A stretch of 64,000 nt of DNA from Streptomyces sp. SID12488 (GTDB lineage: Bacteria; Actinomycetota; Actinomycetes; Streptomycetales; Streptomycetaceae), in the NCBI RefSeq assembly GCF_010548275.1, contig NZ_JAAGLT010000041.1, forward strand, positions 1-64,000, in the 5' to 3' direction. Below the pieces are notes generated by a model that worked only from the letters and a program-made list of their open reading frames with translations, made no database searches and was not told where the DNA came from. Positions within the stretch are counted from its first letter, which is position 1. Each line of letters opens with the position of its first letter. Shown piece after piece: positions 43,761 to 52,353 of this stretch. The translations under genes were made by a program, and so were the position numbers.

Positions 43761-44947
43761 GAGCCACTCTCCAAAAGTGAACCGACCTGCGTGCCTGTCT
43801 GTGTGCCTGCCTGTGTGTCGGCGACGGGGACGCCGAAGTCCGGGGTGCCGTCGGTGTTCCAGCCGAGCTTCTGCACCCGGGTGTGCCGGTTGGGATCGTT
43901 GAGCGGATCGCCGACGATCTCCTTGTACTGCCGTGCGTGGTAGACGAGGACATCGGTACGGCCGTCCTCGGCGACGGTGAAGCAGTTGTGGCCGGGGCCG
44001 TACTGCTTGGTGGTGTCGTTGCTGGTGAAGACAGGTGTCGGGGACTTGGTCCAGTTGGCCGGGTCCATGAGGTCGGCGCGGGCGTCGATGGTCAGCAGGC
44101 CCATGCAGTAGTGGAAGTCGGTGGCGCTCGCCGAGTACGACATGAAGATCCGGCCGTTGCGCTTGATGAACGACGGCCCCTCGTTGACCCGGTAGCCGAT
44201 GCGCTCCCAGTCCAGCTCCGGTGTGGTGAGCCGGATCTGAGGACCCGTCAGGGTCAGCGGATCGGCCATCTTCGACAGCCAGACGGCGGTGTTGTTGTCC
44301 ATGCCGGGCTCGTGCTGCGCCCAGGCGAGATAGCGGGAGCCGCGGTGGGTGAAGGTGGTGGCGTCCAGGGAGAAGGTCTCCCAGGCGGTCCTGAGCTGCC
44401 CACGCTCGACCCAAGTGCCGGTGAACGGATCACGGTTGGCGTTCTCCAGGACCCAGATACGGATGTCCCAGATGGCTTCTGCGGGCGCGGAGGCGAAGTA
44501 GACGTACCACTTGCCGTCGATGTGGTGGATCTCCGGCGCCCAGATGTGCGCGCCCATGGCGCCCGTCTCGTGCTTGCGCCAGATGACGGACTCGTCGGCG
44601 GTGCCGATCCCCCGGATGGTGCGGGAGCGGCGCAGGATGATGCGGTCGTACTCGGGGGCGGTCGCCGTGAAGTAGTAACGGCCGTCGGTGTGACGGTGGA
44701 TGTGGGGGTCGGCGCGATTGCGCACGAGGGGGTTGACGTACGGGGCGGTGCCGGCGCAGGGGGCACCCGCCGGGGTGGTGGCGGCGTGCGCGGTGCCGGA
44801 GACACCGGGGACGGCGGAGCTGGCCGCCAGGACCCCGCCGGCCAGGGCGCCCTTCAGAAGGGTTCTCCGGGCGGAGAGAGCGGAGACGGCGGAGTCATCG
44901 GACAGGTCTCCCGGCGGGTCTTCGGGCAGGTCGTCGGCGCGGCTCAT
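43757..44947 (-). CDS. Tat-exported GH43 glycosidase (arabinofuranosidase-like)
   Basis: 396 residues from ATG 44945-44947. The signal ARRTLLKGALAGGVLAASSA is twin-arginine-type. The propeller begins with YVNPLVRNRADPHIHRHTDGRYYFTAT, carrying the catalytic base aspartate. The central aspartate lies in the GAHIWAPEIHHIDGKWYVYF region and the acid glutamate in VNEGPSFIKRNGRIFMSYS, in the order usual for GH43 alpha-L-arabinofuranosidases. It is the first gene of a two-gene operon with the GH43-CBM13 enzyme. Together with PL4 and CE12 it completes a set that can strip rhamnogalacturonan I. Exact linkage specificity is not readable. Confidence 0.85.
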   Translation of the reverse strand: MSRADDLPEDPPGDLSDDSAVSALSARRTLLKGALAGGVLAASSAVPGVSGTAHAATTPAGAPCAGTAPYVNPLVRNRADPHIHRHTDGRYYFTATAPEYDRIILRRSRTIRGIGTADESVIWRKHETGAMGAHIWAPEIHHIDGKWYVYFASAPAEAIWDIRIWVLENANRDPFTGTWVERGQLRTAWETFSLDATTFTHRGSRYLAWAQHEPGMDNNTAVWLSKMADPLTLTGPQIRLTTPELDWERIGYRVNEGPSFIKRNGRIFMSYSASATDFHYCMGLLTIDARADLMDPANWTKSPTPVFTSNDTTKQYGPGHNCFTVAEDGRTDVLVYHARQYKEIVGDPLNDPNRHTRVQKLGWNTDGTPDFGVPVADTQAGTQTGTQVGSLLESGS

Positions 44948-45205
44948 GCGGACTGCCTCTCGGGGGTGGGGCACGAGATGTCGGTGTCGGTGTCGGTGTC
45001 GTGTCGATGGGTTCGGGTCTCGGGTGTGCATTTGTGTGCGTGCGTGGGGGGTGACACGAGAAACGTTCGTAATTGCGAACAAGATCTGTCATTCCGAGTG
45101 CCGAAAAGGTAAGCGCGTGTTACGGGAAGGTCAACGGGTCGGAAGAGATGAATCCGCTGAGCAACTTTCTGTTATTACCGGGAAGTCCCGTCCGTCTCCC
45201 GTCAT
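44948..45205. promoter_or_regulatory. Divergent promoter region with inverted repeat and short tandem repeat
   Basis: The near-perfect palindrome GTTCGTAATTGCGAAC (45065-45080) lies between the GH43 gene and the surface-protein gene. A GTCGGT tandem run occupies about 44978-45003. The stretch around 45060-45180 is AT-rich for this genome and should contain the promoters. Confidence 0.45.
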
Positions 45206-47398
45206 GTGCACAGCCACTCCCCCAACACCAGCCCCGCCCCCAGGACCGCTCACCGGACGACCGTCACGGCTGCCGCGGCCCTCACGTTGACCTCCCTCCT
45301 GCTCGGCGCCCCGCCCGCGTCGGCGGCCGGCCCCCGGGACGCCACCGCCGACGTACTCGCCGGCCGGGACGTCACGCTCACCGGCAACACGGTGGTGAGC
45401 GTGCCCGCCGGGACGACGACGTACAACGGTGTCTTCCGCGGCGAGGGCACCCTCACCGTGCGCGGCACCGGCACCCTGATCCTGACGAGGGACAGCGACT
45501 TCACGCTGCCCAGGTCCCGGCAGGGGCAGCAGGTCCGCATCCCGGGCGGCAACCATCCGTACGTCACGGTGAAGAACCCCGACCCACCAGCGGTGACGGT
45601 CGAGCGGGGAGCCACCCTCCAGTACGGCAACGGCGGAACGACGGGCCTGATCGGCCACTTCCCGTACAACACCCCGGCGTTCCGACTGAACCAGGACAAC
45701 ATCCGGGTGGACGGCACCCTGCGGCTGTCGCTGAAGAGCGCGTACAACCTGGGCACGATCAGCGGCGCGGGACTCGTGACCCAGCCCCGCTTCCTCTGGG
45801 GCACCTGGGATCTCTCGGGCGTCCACGCCTTCTCCGGAGTGATCGACAACGGCACTCAAGTGAACGCGGGACGACCGGAGTTCGCGACGTCGCTCCCCCG
45901 CGTGCGCAAGGTCCTCAACCAGGGCACCTGGACGGTCGACACGCCACTCGGCCAGACCGTCACCATGGGGATGGACTTCTACCAGCGCGAGTACGGCAGC
46001 GACATCAACGTCCAGTCCCGCCCGGGCTCGAAGGTGGTGTTGACCGGTCAGTACAGCTGGTCGAACCGGGGCGGCGACACCGACCCCTCGCTCAGCGACC
46101 CCGCCCTCAACTGGACGCCCGCCCGCAAGAACGTCAACAAGCGGGGCACCAACATCAAGGGCGCGAACGTCCAGTGGGGCGACGGCACGACGAACAAGAT
46201 CTTCATGCCGGGTACGTCGGAGACTGTATACATCAACCTCCTCGCGGCGAGGTCCCGTTCGCTCCTGACGTTCGACTACAACGGCCCGGTGACGCTGGGC
46301 GCTCCCATCGGCGGCGGCCGGTTCCACGACACCCTGTCCGCGCCCGGCGCCGGGGACATCGTCATCAAGGGAACGCGCGGCAACGATGTCACGTTCGCCG
46401 CCGTCCAGTACTACGACGGGTCGACGACGGTCGAGAAGGGCGCGGTACTGCGACTGGGCAGCGGAAGGGCGGGCGGCGACGGCGGTCTGTACACCGCGGG
46501 CTCGCTCTACAAGGTCGTGAACAACGGCTCGTTGGTGGTACGGAACGCGAGCAGGGCACTGTCGCTGTCGCGGATCAGCGGCGGCGGCTCGTTCACACAG
46601 TCGGGCGCGGCGACGACGACACTGACGGGCAGCGGAGTGACGTACGACGGGAGCACGACGGTCACGAAGGGCACGCTGGCGCTCAGGGGCGGAGCAACTC
46701 TCTCTCACAGCAAGGCGATTCGGCTGACTGCGCCGGGCGCACGGTTGGACGTGGGCTCGGCGGGACTGCACGTGAGGACCACGCTCACCGGCTCGGGGAC
46801 GGTGAAGGGCTCGGTGACGAACGAGGGCGTGGTGGCGGGCGGATTGACGGTGACGGGGAGCTATACGCAGGCCGCGGCGGGCGAACTGGTTTTGCGGGAG
46901 CGGCCGTTGAAGGTCACCGGTGCGGTGCGGCTGACGGGGTCGCTGGACCTGTCGGCAACGGGTTCGCCCTCGGTCTCTGCCTCCGCCTCCGCCCGCACGA
47001 TCACAGTGCTGAACCACGCGGGGCGGGCGAAGACGACCGGTGCGTTCAGCGGGTTGAAGGAGGGCACGGCGCTGAAGCTCGGCGACACGACGTACCGGAT
47101 CAGCTACCGGGGCGGCGACGGCAACGACGTGGTCCTGACGGCGGTCGCGAGGAGCGCGTCACCGGCTGCGGGTTCAGGAGCGCGCTCGGGGTCGGCTGCG
47201 GGGGCAGGATCAGGCTCGGTCGCGGCGTCCGACGCGAGCACCGACTCCGCCTCCGCGGCGGCCGGTACGGGGCTCGGCTTCTGGCCGTACGCGATGGCGG
47301 TCGGGCTGTTGGCGGGGCTGATGATTCCGGCTACCCGGAAGGTCCGGGGCCGCGGGAACGGGCGGCGGCGGGGCGGACGGCACGCGGCGCAGGGCTGA
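45206..47398 (+). CDS. Surface-anchored beta-helix protein with autotransporter-type (PATR) repeats
   Basis: 730 residues from GTG 45206. The signal peptide HRTTVTAAAALTLTSLLLG ends ASAAG. The mature protein is a long parallel beta-helix with passenger-associated-repeat motifs, such as YDGSTTVEKGAVLRLGSG, YDGSTTVTKGTLALRGGATL and TLTGSGTVKGSVTNEGVVAGG, and ends in the cadherin-like FSGLKEGTALKLGDTTYRI and GGDGNDVVLTAV. A Ser/Gly/Ala linker, one C-terminal transmembrane helix (GFWPYAMAVGLLAGLMI) and an Arg-rich tail would anchor it in the membrane with the helix outside. PATR repeats are best known from Gram-negative autotransporters. Adhesion or carbohydrate binding is inferred. Confidence 0.8.
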   Translation: MHSHSPNTSPAPRTAHRTTVTAAAALTLTSLLLGAPPASAAGPRDATADVLAGRDVTLTGNTVVSVPAGTTTYNGVFRGEGTLTVRGTGTLILTRDSDFTLPRSRQGQQVRIPGGNHPYVTVKNPDPPAVTVERGATLQYGNGGTTGLIGHFPYNTPAFRLNQDNIRVDGTLRLSLKSAYNLGTISGAGLVTQPRFLWGTWDLSGVHAFSGVIDNGTQVNAGRPEFATSLPRVRKVLNQGTWTVDTPLGQTVTMGMDFYQREYGSDINVQSRPGSKVVLTGQYSWSNRGGDTDPSLSDPALNWTPARKNVNKRGTNIKGANVQWGDGTTNKIFMPGTSETVYINLLAARSRSLLTFDYNGPVTLGAPIGGGRFHDTLSAPGAGDIVIKGTRGNDVTFAAVQYYDGSTTVEKGAVLRLGSGRAGGDGGLYTAGSLYKVVNNGSLVVRNASRALSLSRISGGGSFTQSGAATTTLTGSGVTYDGSTTVTKGTLALRGGATLSHSKAIRLTAPGARLDVGSAGLHVRTTLTGSGTVKGSVTNEGVVAGGLTVTGSYTQAAAGELVLRERPLKVTGAVRLTGSLDLSATGSPSVSASASARTITVLNHAGRAKTTGAFSGLKEGTALKLGDTTYRISYRGGDGNDVVLTAVARSASPAAGSGARSGSAAGAGSGSVAASDASTDSASAAAGTGLGFWPYAMAVGLLAGLMIPATRKVRGRGNGRRRGGRHAAQG

Positions 47399-47490
47399 GC
47401 GTGCCCAAGCGGAACCGAGGAACCGGGCGGAACTGATCCGAGGTGGGCGATGCCTGTCGGCCTCGCCCACCGCCCCGGATACTGGAGGGC

Positions 47491-47859
47491 ATGGGATTCG
47501 CCGTCTTCATGACCTTGCCCGGGCTGGTCATCCTGCTGACCGCCACGGCCTTCGCGGACCAGCTGCTGTTGCGTGCCGGGCGGGCCGGATGGCTCCCCTG
47601 GCGCAACAGCGCCCGCCAGGGCCAGATATCGGCGACCGGGTTCGAACAACTCCACGCGACCTTCTCCCCCGGGAAGCAGAACGAACTCAAGGAGCGACAG
47701 TCGTCGCTGCTGATGCGGGACGACGAGGAGGACGGGGCGCCGCCGCACCGGACGACGGTGGACCTGGAGGGCGGGGTCGCGGTCGTCCGGATGCCGCAGG
47801 CGCCCCATACTTCCGCCGTACCCGGCCGGGCGACCGGGCCGACCGCCAGGAGTCGGTGA
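47491..47859 (+). CDS. DUF6191 membrane-associated protein
   Basis: 122 residues from ATG 47491, preceded by GGAGGG. One N-terminal membrane helix (FMTLPGLVILLTATAFA) is followed by the conserved block RAGRAGWLPWRNSARQGQISATGFEQLHATFSPGKQNELKERQSS, then LLMRDDEEDGAPP and a basic tail. This matches DUF6191, a short single-span family widespread in Streptomyces with no known role. The body is expected in the cytoplasm. It converges with the amidase gene, and the two stops are 40 bp apart. Confidence 0.8.
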   Translation: MGFAVFMTLPGLVILLTATAFADQLLLRAGRAGWLPWRNSARQGQISATGFEQLHATFSPGKQNELKERQSSLLMRDDEEDGAPPHRTTVDLEGGVAVVRMPQAPHTSAVPGRATGPTARSR

Positions 47860-47899
47860 CCGGTCCTACGAGGTGCGTCCGACCTCGGGCGGGCCCTGG

Positions 47900-49348
47900 T
47901 CAGGTCGGGTCGGTTCGGCGGACAGTGCCGATGTCAAGGTCCTGGATGCGTCGGAAGGGCCGGTCGGCCTCCAGTTCGAAGGCGATCTCCAGCAGCTTGC
48001 GTTCACCGCCGGAGGCGGCGGAGAACATGACGCCGATGGGTAGCCCGTCCGTCGTACCGCTCGCGGCGGGCACCGAGATCGACGGAGTGCCGACGATGTT
48101 GTCGAGCGGTGTGAACGCCGCGTACGCGATGAGCCGCTCCATCAGCGTCGAGTAGGGAACGGTCGGGCTGAGGTGGCCGATCGGTGGCGTGGTGTGGGCG
48201 AGCACGGGCGACATCACGAGGTCGAGCCCGCGGAAGGACGCCGCGTGTGCCTCCTTCGTACGCTTCAGCCGTCGCACCACTCCGGGAGTCCGCCGCCATT
48301 TCCGCAGATAGTCCTCGCGCAGCCCCTGGCAGAGGCCGTCCATGCGGCGCCGGTCGAAGTCCGCGCCGAGGCTTCGGCCCGTGACACCGAGGAGGAAGGA
48401 CAGCATCGCCCAGTACGTGAGGAAGTCGCTGGTGAAGTTCGGGTCCAAGTCCAGCTCTACCGGTTCCACGGTGTGTCCGAGCCGTCCGAGCGTGGCCACG
48501 GTCTCCGTGACCGCCGCCCGGGTCGCCGCGTCGGTGTGAGCTCCGTTCGGCGAGTCCAGCAGGAACCCGATGCGCAACCGTCGCTCCGAGGGGCCTTCGA
48601 CCAGGCCGACGGGCGGCAGTCCGGGACTCCGCCGGTGCGTCTCCGCAGCGGCGAGGAACGCGGCACTGTCCCGCACGGAACGGCTCACGATTCCGTCGGA
48701 GACGATGTCGATCGGCAGCCGACGGCCCAGCTCACTCCCCACGACGCGGCCACGAGTCGGCTTGAGGCCGACGAGTCCGCAGCAGGCCGCGGGGATCCGG
48801 ATCGAGCCACCGCCGTCGTTGGCGTGCGCGATCGGCACGGCACCGGCGGCGACCAGTGCCGCGCTGCCGCCCGACGAACCGCCTGCCGAGTAGCCCGTGT
48901 TCCATGGGTTGCGCACCGGCTCCGCACCGTCGTACTCGGTGCTCGCGTTGAACCCGAACTCGGGCAGCCGGGTCTTGCCCAGCACCGTGACGCCGCTGCT
49001 CAGGAGCTGCTGGGCGAACGGTGCGTGCCGCCGCGCCGGCCTCGGCCGGAAGGCGGCGCTGCCGTGGCCCGTGGGCAGCCCCTGGTAGTCGGTGTTGTCC
49101 TTGAGGAACGTCGGCACCCCGGCGAAGTCACCGCCCGTTCCGGCGGCGTGCGCCGGGCTGTCGACGTGCACCTGGACCGCGCCCAGCCGTGCGTCGACCG
49201 CCCGCACCCGCTCCGCGGCGTCCCGGGCGACCTCGGCGGGGGACACCTCGCCCCGCCGGATCGCCGCGGCGAGACCGACGGCGTCGTGCTCGCCCAGGGA
49301 GTCGTCCCTGAAAGCGTGCACGATGGTCCGTTCGTCGAAAGTCGTCAC
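47900..49348 (-). CDS. Amidase (amidase-signature family)
   Basis: 482 residues starting at a GTG (49346-49348). The Ser-cisSer-Lys triad is visible: lysine in PTFLKDN near residue 84, and the signature GYSAGGSSGGSAALVAAGAVPIAHANDGGGSIRIPA (residues ~153-188), which supplies both serines. The final GTPSISVPAASGTTDGLPIGVMF is typical. The family hydrolyses amides; specificity is unknown, and the length suits a stand-alone amidase rather than GatA, which would have gatB/gatC neighbours. It is cytoplasmic and shows no operon link to the permease upstream. Confidence 0.9.
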   Translation of the reverse strand: MTTFDERTIVHAFRDDSLGEHDAVGLAAAIRRGEVSPAEVARDAAERVRAVDARLGAVQVHVDSPAHAAGTGGDFAGVPTFLKDNTDYQGLPTGHGSAAFRPRPARRHAPFAQQLLSSGVTVLGKTRLPEFGFNASTEYDGAEPVRNPWNTGYSAGGSSGGSAALVAAGAVPIAHANDGGGSIRIPAACCGLVGLKPTRGRVVGSELGRRLPIDIVSDGIVSRSVRDSAAFLAAAETHRRSPGLPPVGLVEGPSERRLRIGFLLDSPNGAHTDAATRAAVTETVATLGRLGHTVEPVELDLDPNFTSDFLTYWAMLSFLLGVTGRSLGADFDRRRMDGLCQGLREDYLRKWRRTPGVVRRLKRTKEAHAASFRGLDLVMSPVLAHTTPPIGHLSPTVPYSTLMERLIAYAAFTPLDNIVGTPSISVPAASGTTDGLPIGVMFSAASGGERKLLEIAFELEADRPFRRIQDLDIGTVRRTDPT

Positions 49349-49466
49349 CGCTGCCTCAGCCTCTGCCGTGTGGATGGTCGTCCGGCCGCCATCATTCCCT
49401 ACTGGCAGGTAACACGCGAGGTTTTCGCCAACCTATTCGATTCCGCCCAGGACGACCTGACCGCGG

Positions 49467-50921
49467 CTAGGCCACAGCCTCCGCCACCTCGCTCTCCTCC
49501 GACCCCTCCGCCACCTCGCTCTCCTCCGACCCCTCCGCCTCCTCCGGCTCTCCCGTCCACTGCCGAGCCCGCATCCACACGTACACCGGGATCCCCGCGA
49601 ACAGGAACAGCACCCCCTGGTACACCGCCGCGTACCCCGCGCCCGCGATCAGCCAGAAGGAGAAGGCGAAGGAGAGGCCTGCGACGATCAGGTCGCGGAC
49701 CAGGCCGGCCGGGCGGACGCGGTACCGCGAGCCCCTGGCCAGCCAGTACAGCTGGGCCGCCGCCGAGAGGAGGTACGGGAAGCAGCCCGTGAACGTCGTG
49801 ATCAGGACCAGGACGCGGAACGTGGTGTCCGGGCCCGCCGTGTAGTTGAAGGCGATGAGGATCGTGCCGAGGATCGCGCAGGCCCAGACGCCGAAGCCGG
49901 GCACCCCGCCCTTGCCGACCTTCGCGAACGGTGCCGGGAAGAGGCCGTCGCGAGCCGCCGCGTACGGCATCTGGGCGGCGAGCAGGATCCAGCCGTTGAG
50001 GCAGCCGACGATCGACGCCACCGCCACCAGCGCGATGGCCGTGCCGCCCCAGCTGCCGCCGGTGATCGAGTTCACGGCGTCGGCGAAGGGGGCGCCGGAG
50101 TCGACCAGCTTGTCGTGCGGGACCAGGCCGAAGACGGCGACCGTACCGAGGATGTAGACGAGGGCCGAGCCGAGCGTGCCCAGGACGCTCGCGCGGCCGA
50201 CGTTGCGCTCGGGGTTATCCACCTCGCCCGCGCTGACGGCCGCCGACTCTACGCCCAGGAAGCTGTAGAGGAGCAGCGCGGCTGAGGCGGCCAGGGCGCC
50301 GGGCACGCTGTCGCCGGACGCGTTGAACGCGCCGAAGTTGTCCGTGTCGATGAAGAACAGACCGACCGTGGCGACCACCAGCAGCGGTACGAACTTGAGG
50401 ATCGTCGACACGATCTGTACGCGCCCCACCCACCGGGTGCCCGCGAAGTTCGCGGCGGCCGGCAGCCACAGGGCCAGGATCGCGACCAGCGCGCCCAGGG
50501 CGTGACTGTCGTTCAGGGGGATCAGTACGTCGACGTAACCCACCGCCGCCACCGCCAGGGCGGCGATGCTGACCCAGGTCATCGTCCAGTACGACCACGC
50601 CGACAGGAACCCCGCGAAGGGCCCGAACGCGTCGCGCGGGTACACGTAAAGGCCGCCGGTGACCGGGCTGCGGCGGGCCAGTTTGCCGAAGAGAAGGGCG
50701 AGCAGTACCGCGCCCACCGACAGGACCAGGAAGGCGAGCAGGCTCACCGAGCCGTACGGGGCGACCGTGGCGGGCAGGACGAAGATGCCGCCGCCGATGA
50801 TGTTGCCCATCACGAGCGCGGTGGCGGCGGCCAGGCCGAAGGTGCGGCGGGGGGTGGCCTCGGTCGGCGCGGTCGGAGTCAGCTCCGGCTCGTCTGCCTC
50901 GGTGGTGCTGGGAGCAGTCAT
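49467..50921 (-). CDS. APC-family amino-acid permease
   Basis: 484 residues from ATG 50919-50921, with about 12 transmembrane segments. The first helix motif ALVMGNIIGGGIFVLPATVAPYG is the glycine-rich substrate site of APC transporters (AdiC/ArcD-like). Further hallmarks are FLGVESAAVSAGEVDNPERNVGRA and GCLNGWILLAAQMPYAAARDG. The C-terminus carries two exact copies of the nonapeptide EGSEESEVA, encoded by a 27-bp tandem repeat at 49478-49531. Divergence from homocysteine methyltransferase at 51052 suggests a role in S-methylmethionine or amino-acid uptake, but that is inferred from position only. Confidence 0.88.
   Translation of the reverse strand: MTAPSTTEADEPELTPTAPTEATPRRTFGLAAATALVMGNIIGGGIFVLPATVAPYGSVSLLAFLVLSVGAVLLALLFGKLARRSPVTGGLYVYPRDAFGPFAGFLSAWSYWTMTWVSIAALAVAAVGYVDVLIPLNDSHALGALVAILALWLPAAANFAGTRWVGRVQIVSTILKFVPLLVVATVGLFFIDTDNFGAFNASGDSVPGALAASAALLLYSFLGVESAAVSAGEVDNPERNVGRASVLGTLGSALVYILGTVAVFGLVPHDKLVDSGAPFADAVNSITGGSWGGTAIALVAVASIVGCLNGWILLAAQMPYAAARDGLFPAPFAKVGKGGVPGFGVWACAILGTILIAFNYTAGPDTTFRVLVLITTFTGCFPYLLSAAAQLYWLARGSRYRVRPAGLVRDLIVAGLSFAFSFWLIAGAGYAAVYQGVLFLFAGIPVYVWMRARQWTGEPEEAEGSEESEVAEGSEESEVAEAVA
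49478..49531 (-). repeat. 27-bp tandem repeat, two copies, in permease C-terminus
   Basis: Two identical 27-bp units encode EGSEESEVA twice, with a partial third copy at 49532. The unit length is a multiple of three, so changes in copy number would alter the acidic tail without breaking the frame. Confidence 0.85.
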
Positions 50922-51051
50922 GACACTTCCGGGGGGCGGGGAGGGGGCGTGGGGAGGGCGTGATCGTAACTCGCCATCCCACATTGTGGTCCATCTGTTC
51001 ATGTACTGGACACATGCGGCCGTCAGGTCAGCCGTCGACTAGCGTCGAGGC

Positions 51052-51990
51052 ATGACCAGCGAGACCAGTGCAGCCGCCAGCTCCTCCGCCGACGACTCCT
51101 TCTCCGCCGCCCTGACCTCGGGCGCGCCCCTCGTCCTCGACGGCGGCATGTCCAACCAACTGCGGTCCGCCGGGCATGATCTGAGCGACGAGCTGTGGTC
51201 GGCGCGGCTGCTCGTCGAGCAGCCCGAGGCGATCGTCGACGCGCACCTCGCCTACTACGAGGCGGGCGCGGACGTCGCGATCACCTCCAGCTACCAGGCC
51301 ACCTTCGAGGGCTTCGCCAAGCGGGGCATCGGCCGCGAACGGGCGGCCGAGCTGCTCGCGCTGAGCGTGGAGCTGGCCCGCGAGGCGGCGCGCCGGGCGA
51401 AGACGGAGCGGCCGTTGTGGGTGGCGGCGTCCGTCGGGCCGTACGGGGCGATGCTCGCGGACGGCTCCGAGTACCGGGGGCGGTACGGGCTGAGCGTGGA
51501 CGAGCTGGAGCGTTTCCACCAGCCTCGGGTGGAGGTGCTGGCCGCCGCCGGACCCGATGTGCTGGCCCTGGAGACGGTTCCCGACCTCGACGAGGCCGAC
51601 GCCCTGCTGCGCGCGGTGCGCGGGCTCGGGGTGCCGGTGTGGCTTTCGTACAGCGTGGCCGGGGAGCGGACGCGGGCCGGGCAGCCGTTGGCCGAGGCGT
51701 TCGCGCTCGCCGCCGAGGCGGACGAGGTCGTCGCGGTCGGCGTGAACTGCTGTGTGCCCGAGGACGTGGACGGCGCCGTGGAACTGGCGGCCCGTGTGAC
51801 CGGCAAGCCGGTCGTGGTCTATCCGAACAGCGGCGAGGTTTGGGACGCCGACGCCCGTACCTGGACCGGCAGTTCGACCTTCGCCGCCGGTCAGGTGACT
51901 GGCTGGCGGGACGCGGGCGCGCGGCTGATCGGCGGATGCTGCCGGGTGGGGCCGCAGGCGATCACGTCGATCGCCGACACGTTTCGTTGA
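51052..51990 (+). CDS. mmuM: Homocysteine S-methyltransferase
   Basis: 312 residues. It transfers a methyl group from S-methylmethionine (or S-adenosylmethionine) to homocysteine, giving methionine, in the cytoplasm. The barrel begins LVLDGGMSNQL. The zinc cysteines are in VGVNCCVPEDV near residue 235 and LIGGCCRVGP near residue 302, as in MmuM/BHMT enzymes. YPNSGEVWDADARTW is the conserved substrate segment. The first ~25 residues are Ser/Ala-rich and may not belong to the fold; ATG 51052 lacks a strong ribosome-binding site. It is divergent from an APC permease. Confidence 0.93.
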   Translation: MTSETSAAASSSADDSFSAALTSGAPLVLDGGMSNQLRSAGHDLSDELWSARLLVEQPEAIVDAHLAYYEAGADVAITSSYQATFEGFAKRGIGRERAAELLALSVELAREAARRAKTERPLWVAASVGPYGAMLADGSEYRGRYGLSVDELERFHQPRVEVLAAAGPDVLALETVPDLDEADALLRAVRGLGVPVWLSYSVAGERTRAGQPLAEAFALAAEADEVVAVGVNCCVPEDVDGAVELAARVTGKPVVVYPNSGEVWDADARTWTGSSTFAAGQVTGWRDAGARLIGGCCRVGPQAITSIADTFR

Positions 51991-52051
51991 CGACGCACTC
52001 GGCGCATCTCGCGGTGGCGCGGAAGGGCCGGCCGCCCCCACTCCACCGCTA

Positions 52052-52200
52052 CTACAGCCGGGCGTAGGCCCGTACGTCCCGCGTCCAAGTCCGCGTCCGC
52101 GTCCCCCGCCACCGAGGCGAGGGCGTCGGCGACCCTGGTAGCCCGTCGTGGCCTCGGTGGCGCAGCGCCCGGACGGCGGCCTTGCGGACGGCGGCGAACG
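52052..52200 (-). pseudogene. Possible HEAT-repeat protein C-terminal remnant
   Basis: On the minus strand HEPFAAVRKAAVRALRHRG is followed, after a shift of frame, by ADALASVAGDADADLD and, shifted back, by DVRAYARL and a stop. In order these resemble the C-terminal helices of PBS/HEAT-repeat proteins. Two compensating shifts within 80 bp and no upstream part indicate a fragment. The rest of the gap 51991-52353 has no gene. Confidence 0.4.
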
Positions 52201-52353
52201 GTTCGTGTCCCCCGGGCCGTAACCGGCCGCCCCCGGTGGTGTTGCGGCAGTGTTGCACCACCCCGTCGTGGGTCGTTCACCGGCGTGAACTGGCGGTTTG
52301 CCGTCACGAGCGGCAGATCCGCCACCTGGCCGGATCCCGCCGGGTGGCGGTGG

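Noticed and set aside
44978..45003. GTCGGT tandem run considered as a CRISPR or regulatory repeat
   Set aside because: The unit is 6 bp without spacers, so it is a simple microsatellite in a leader region.
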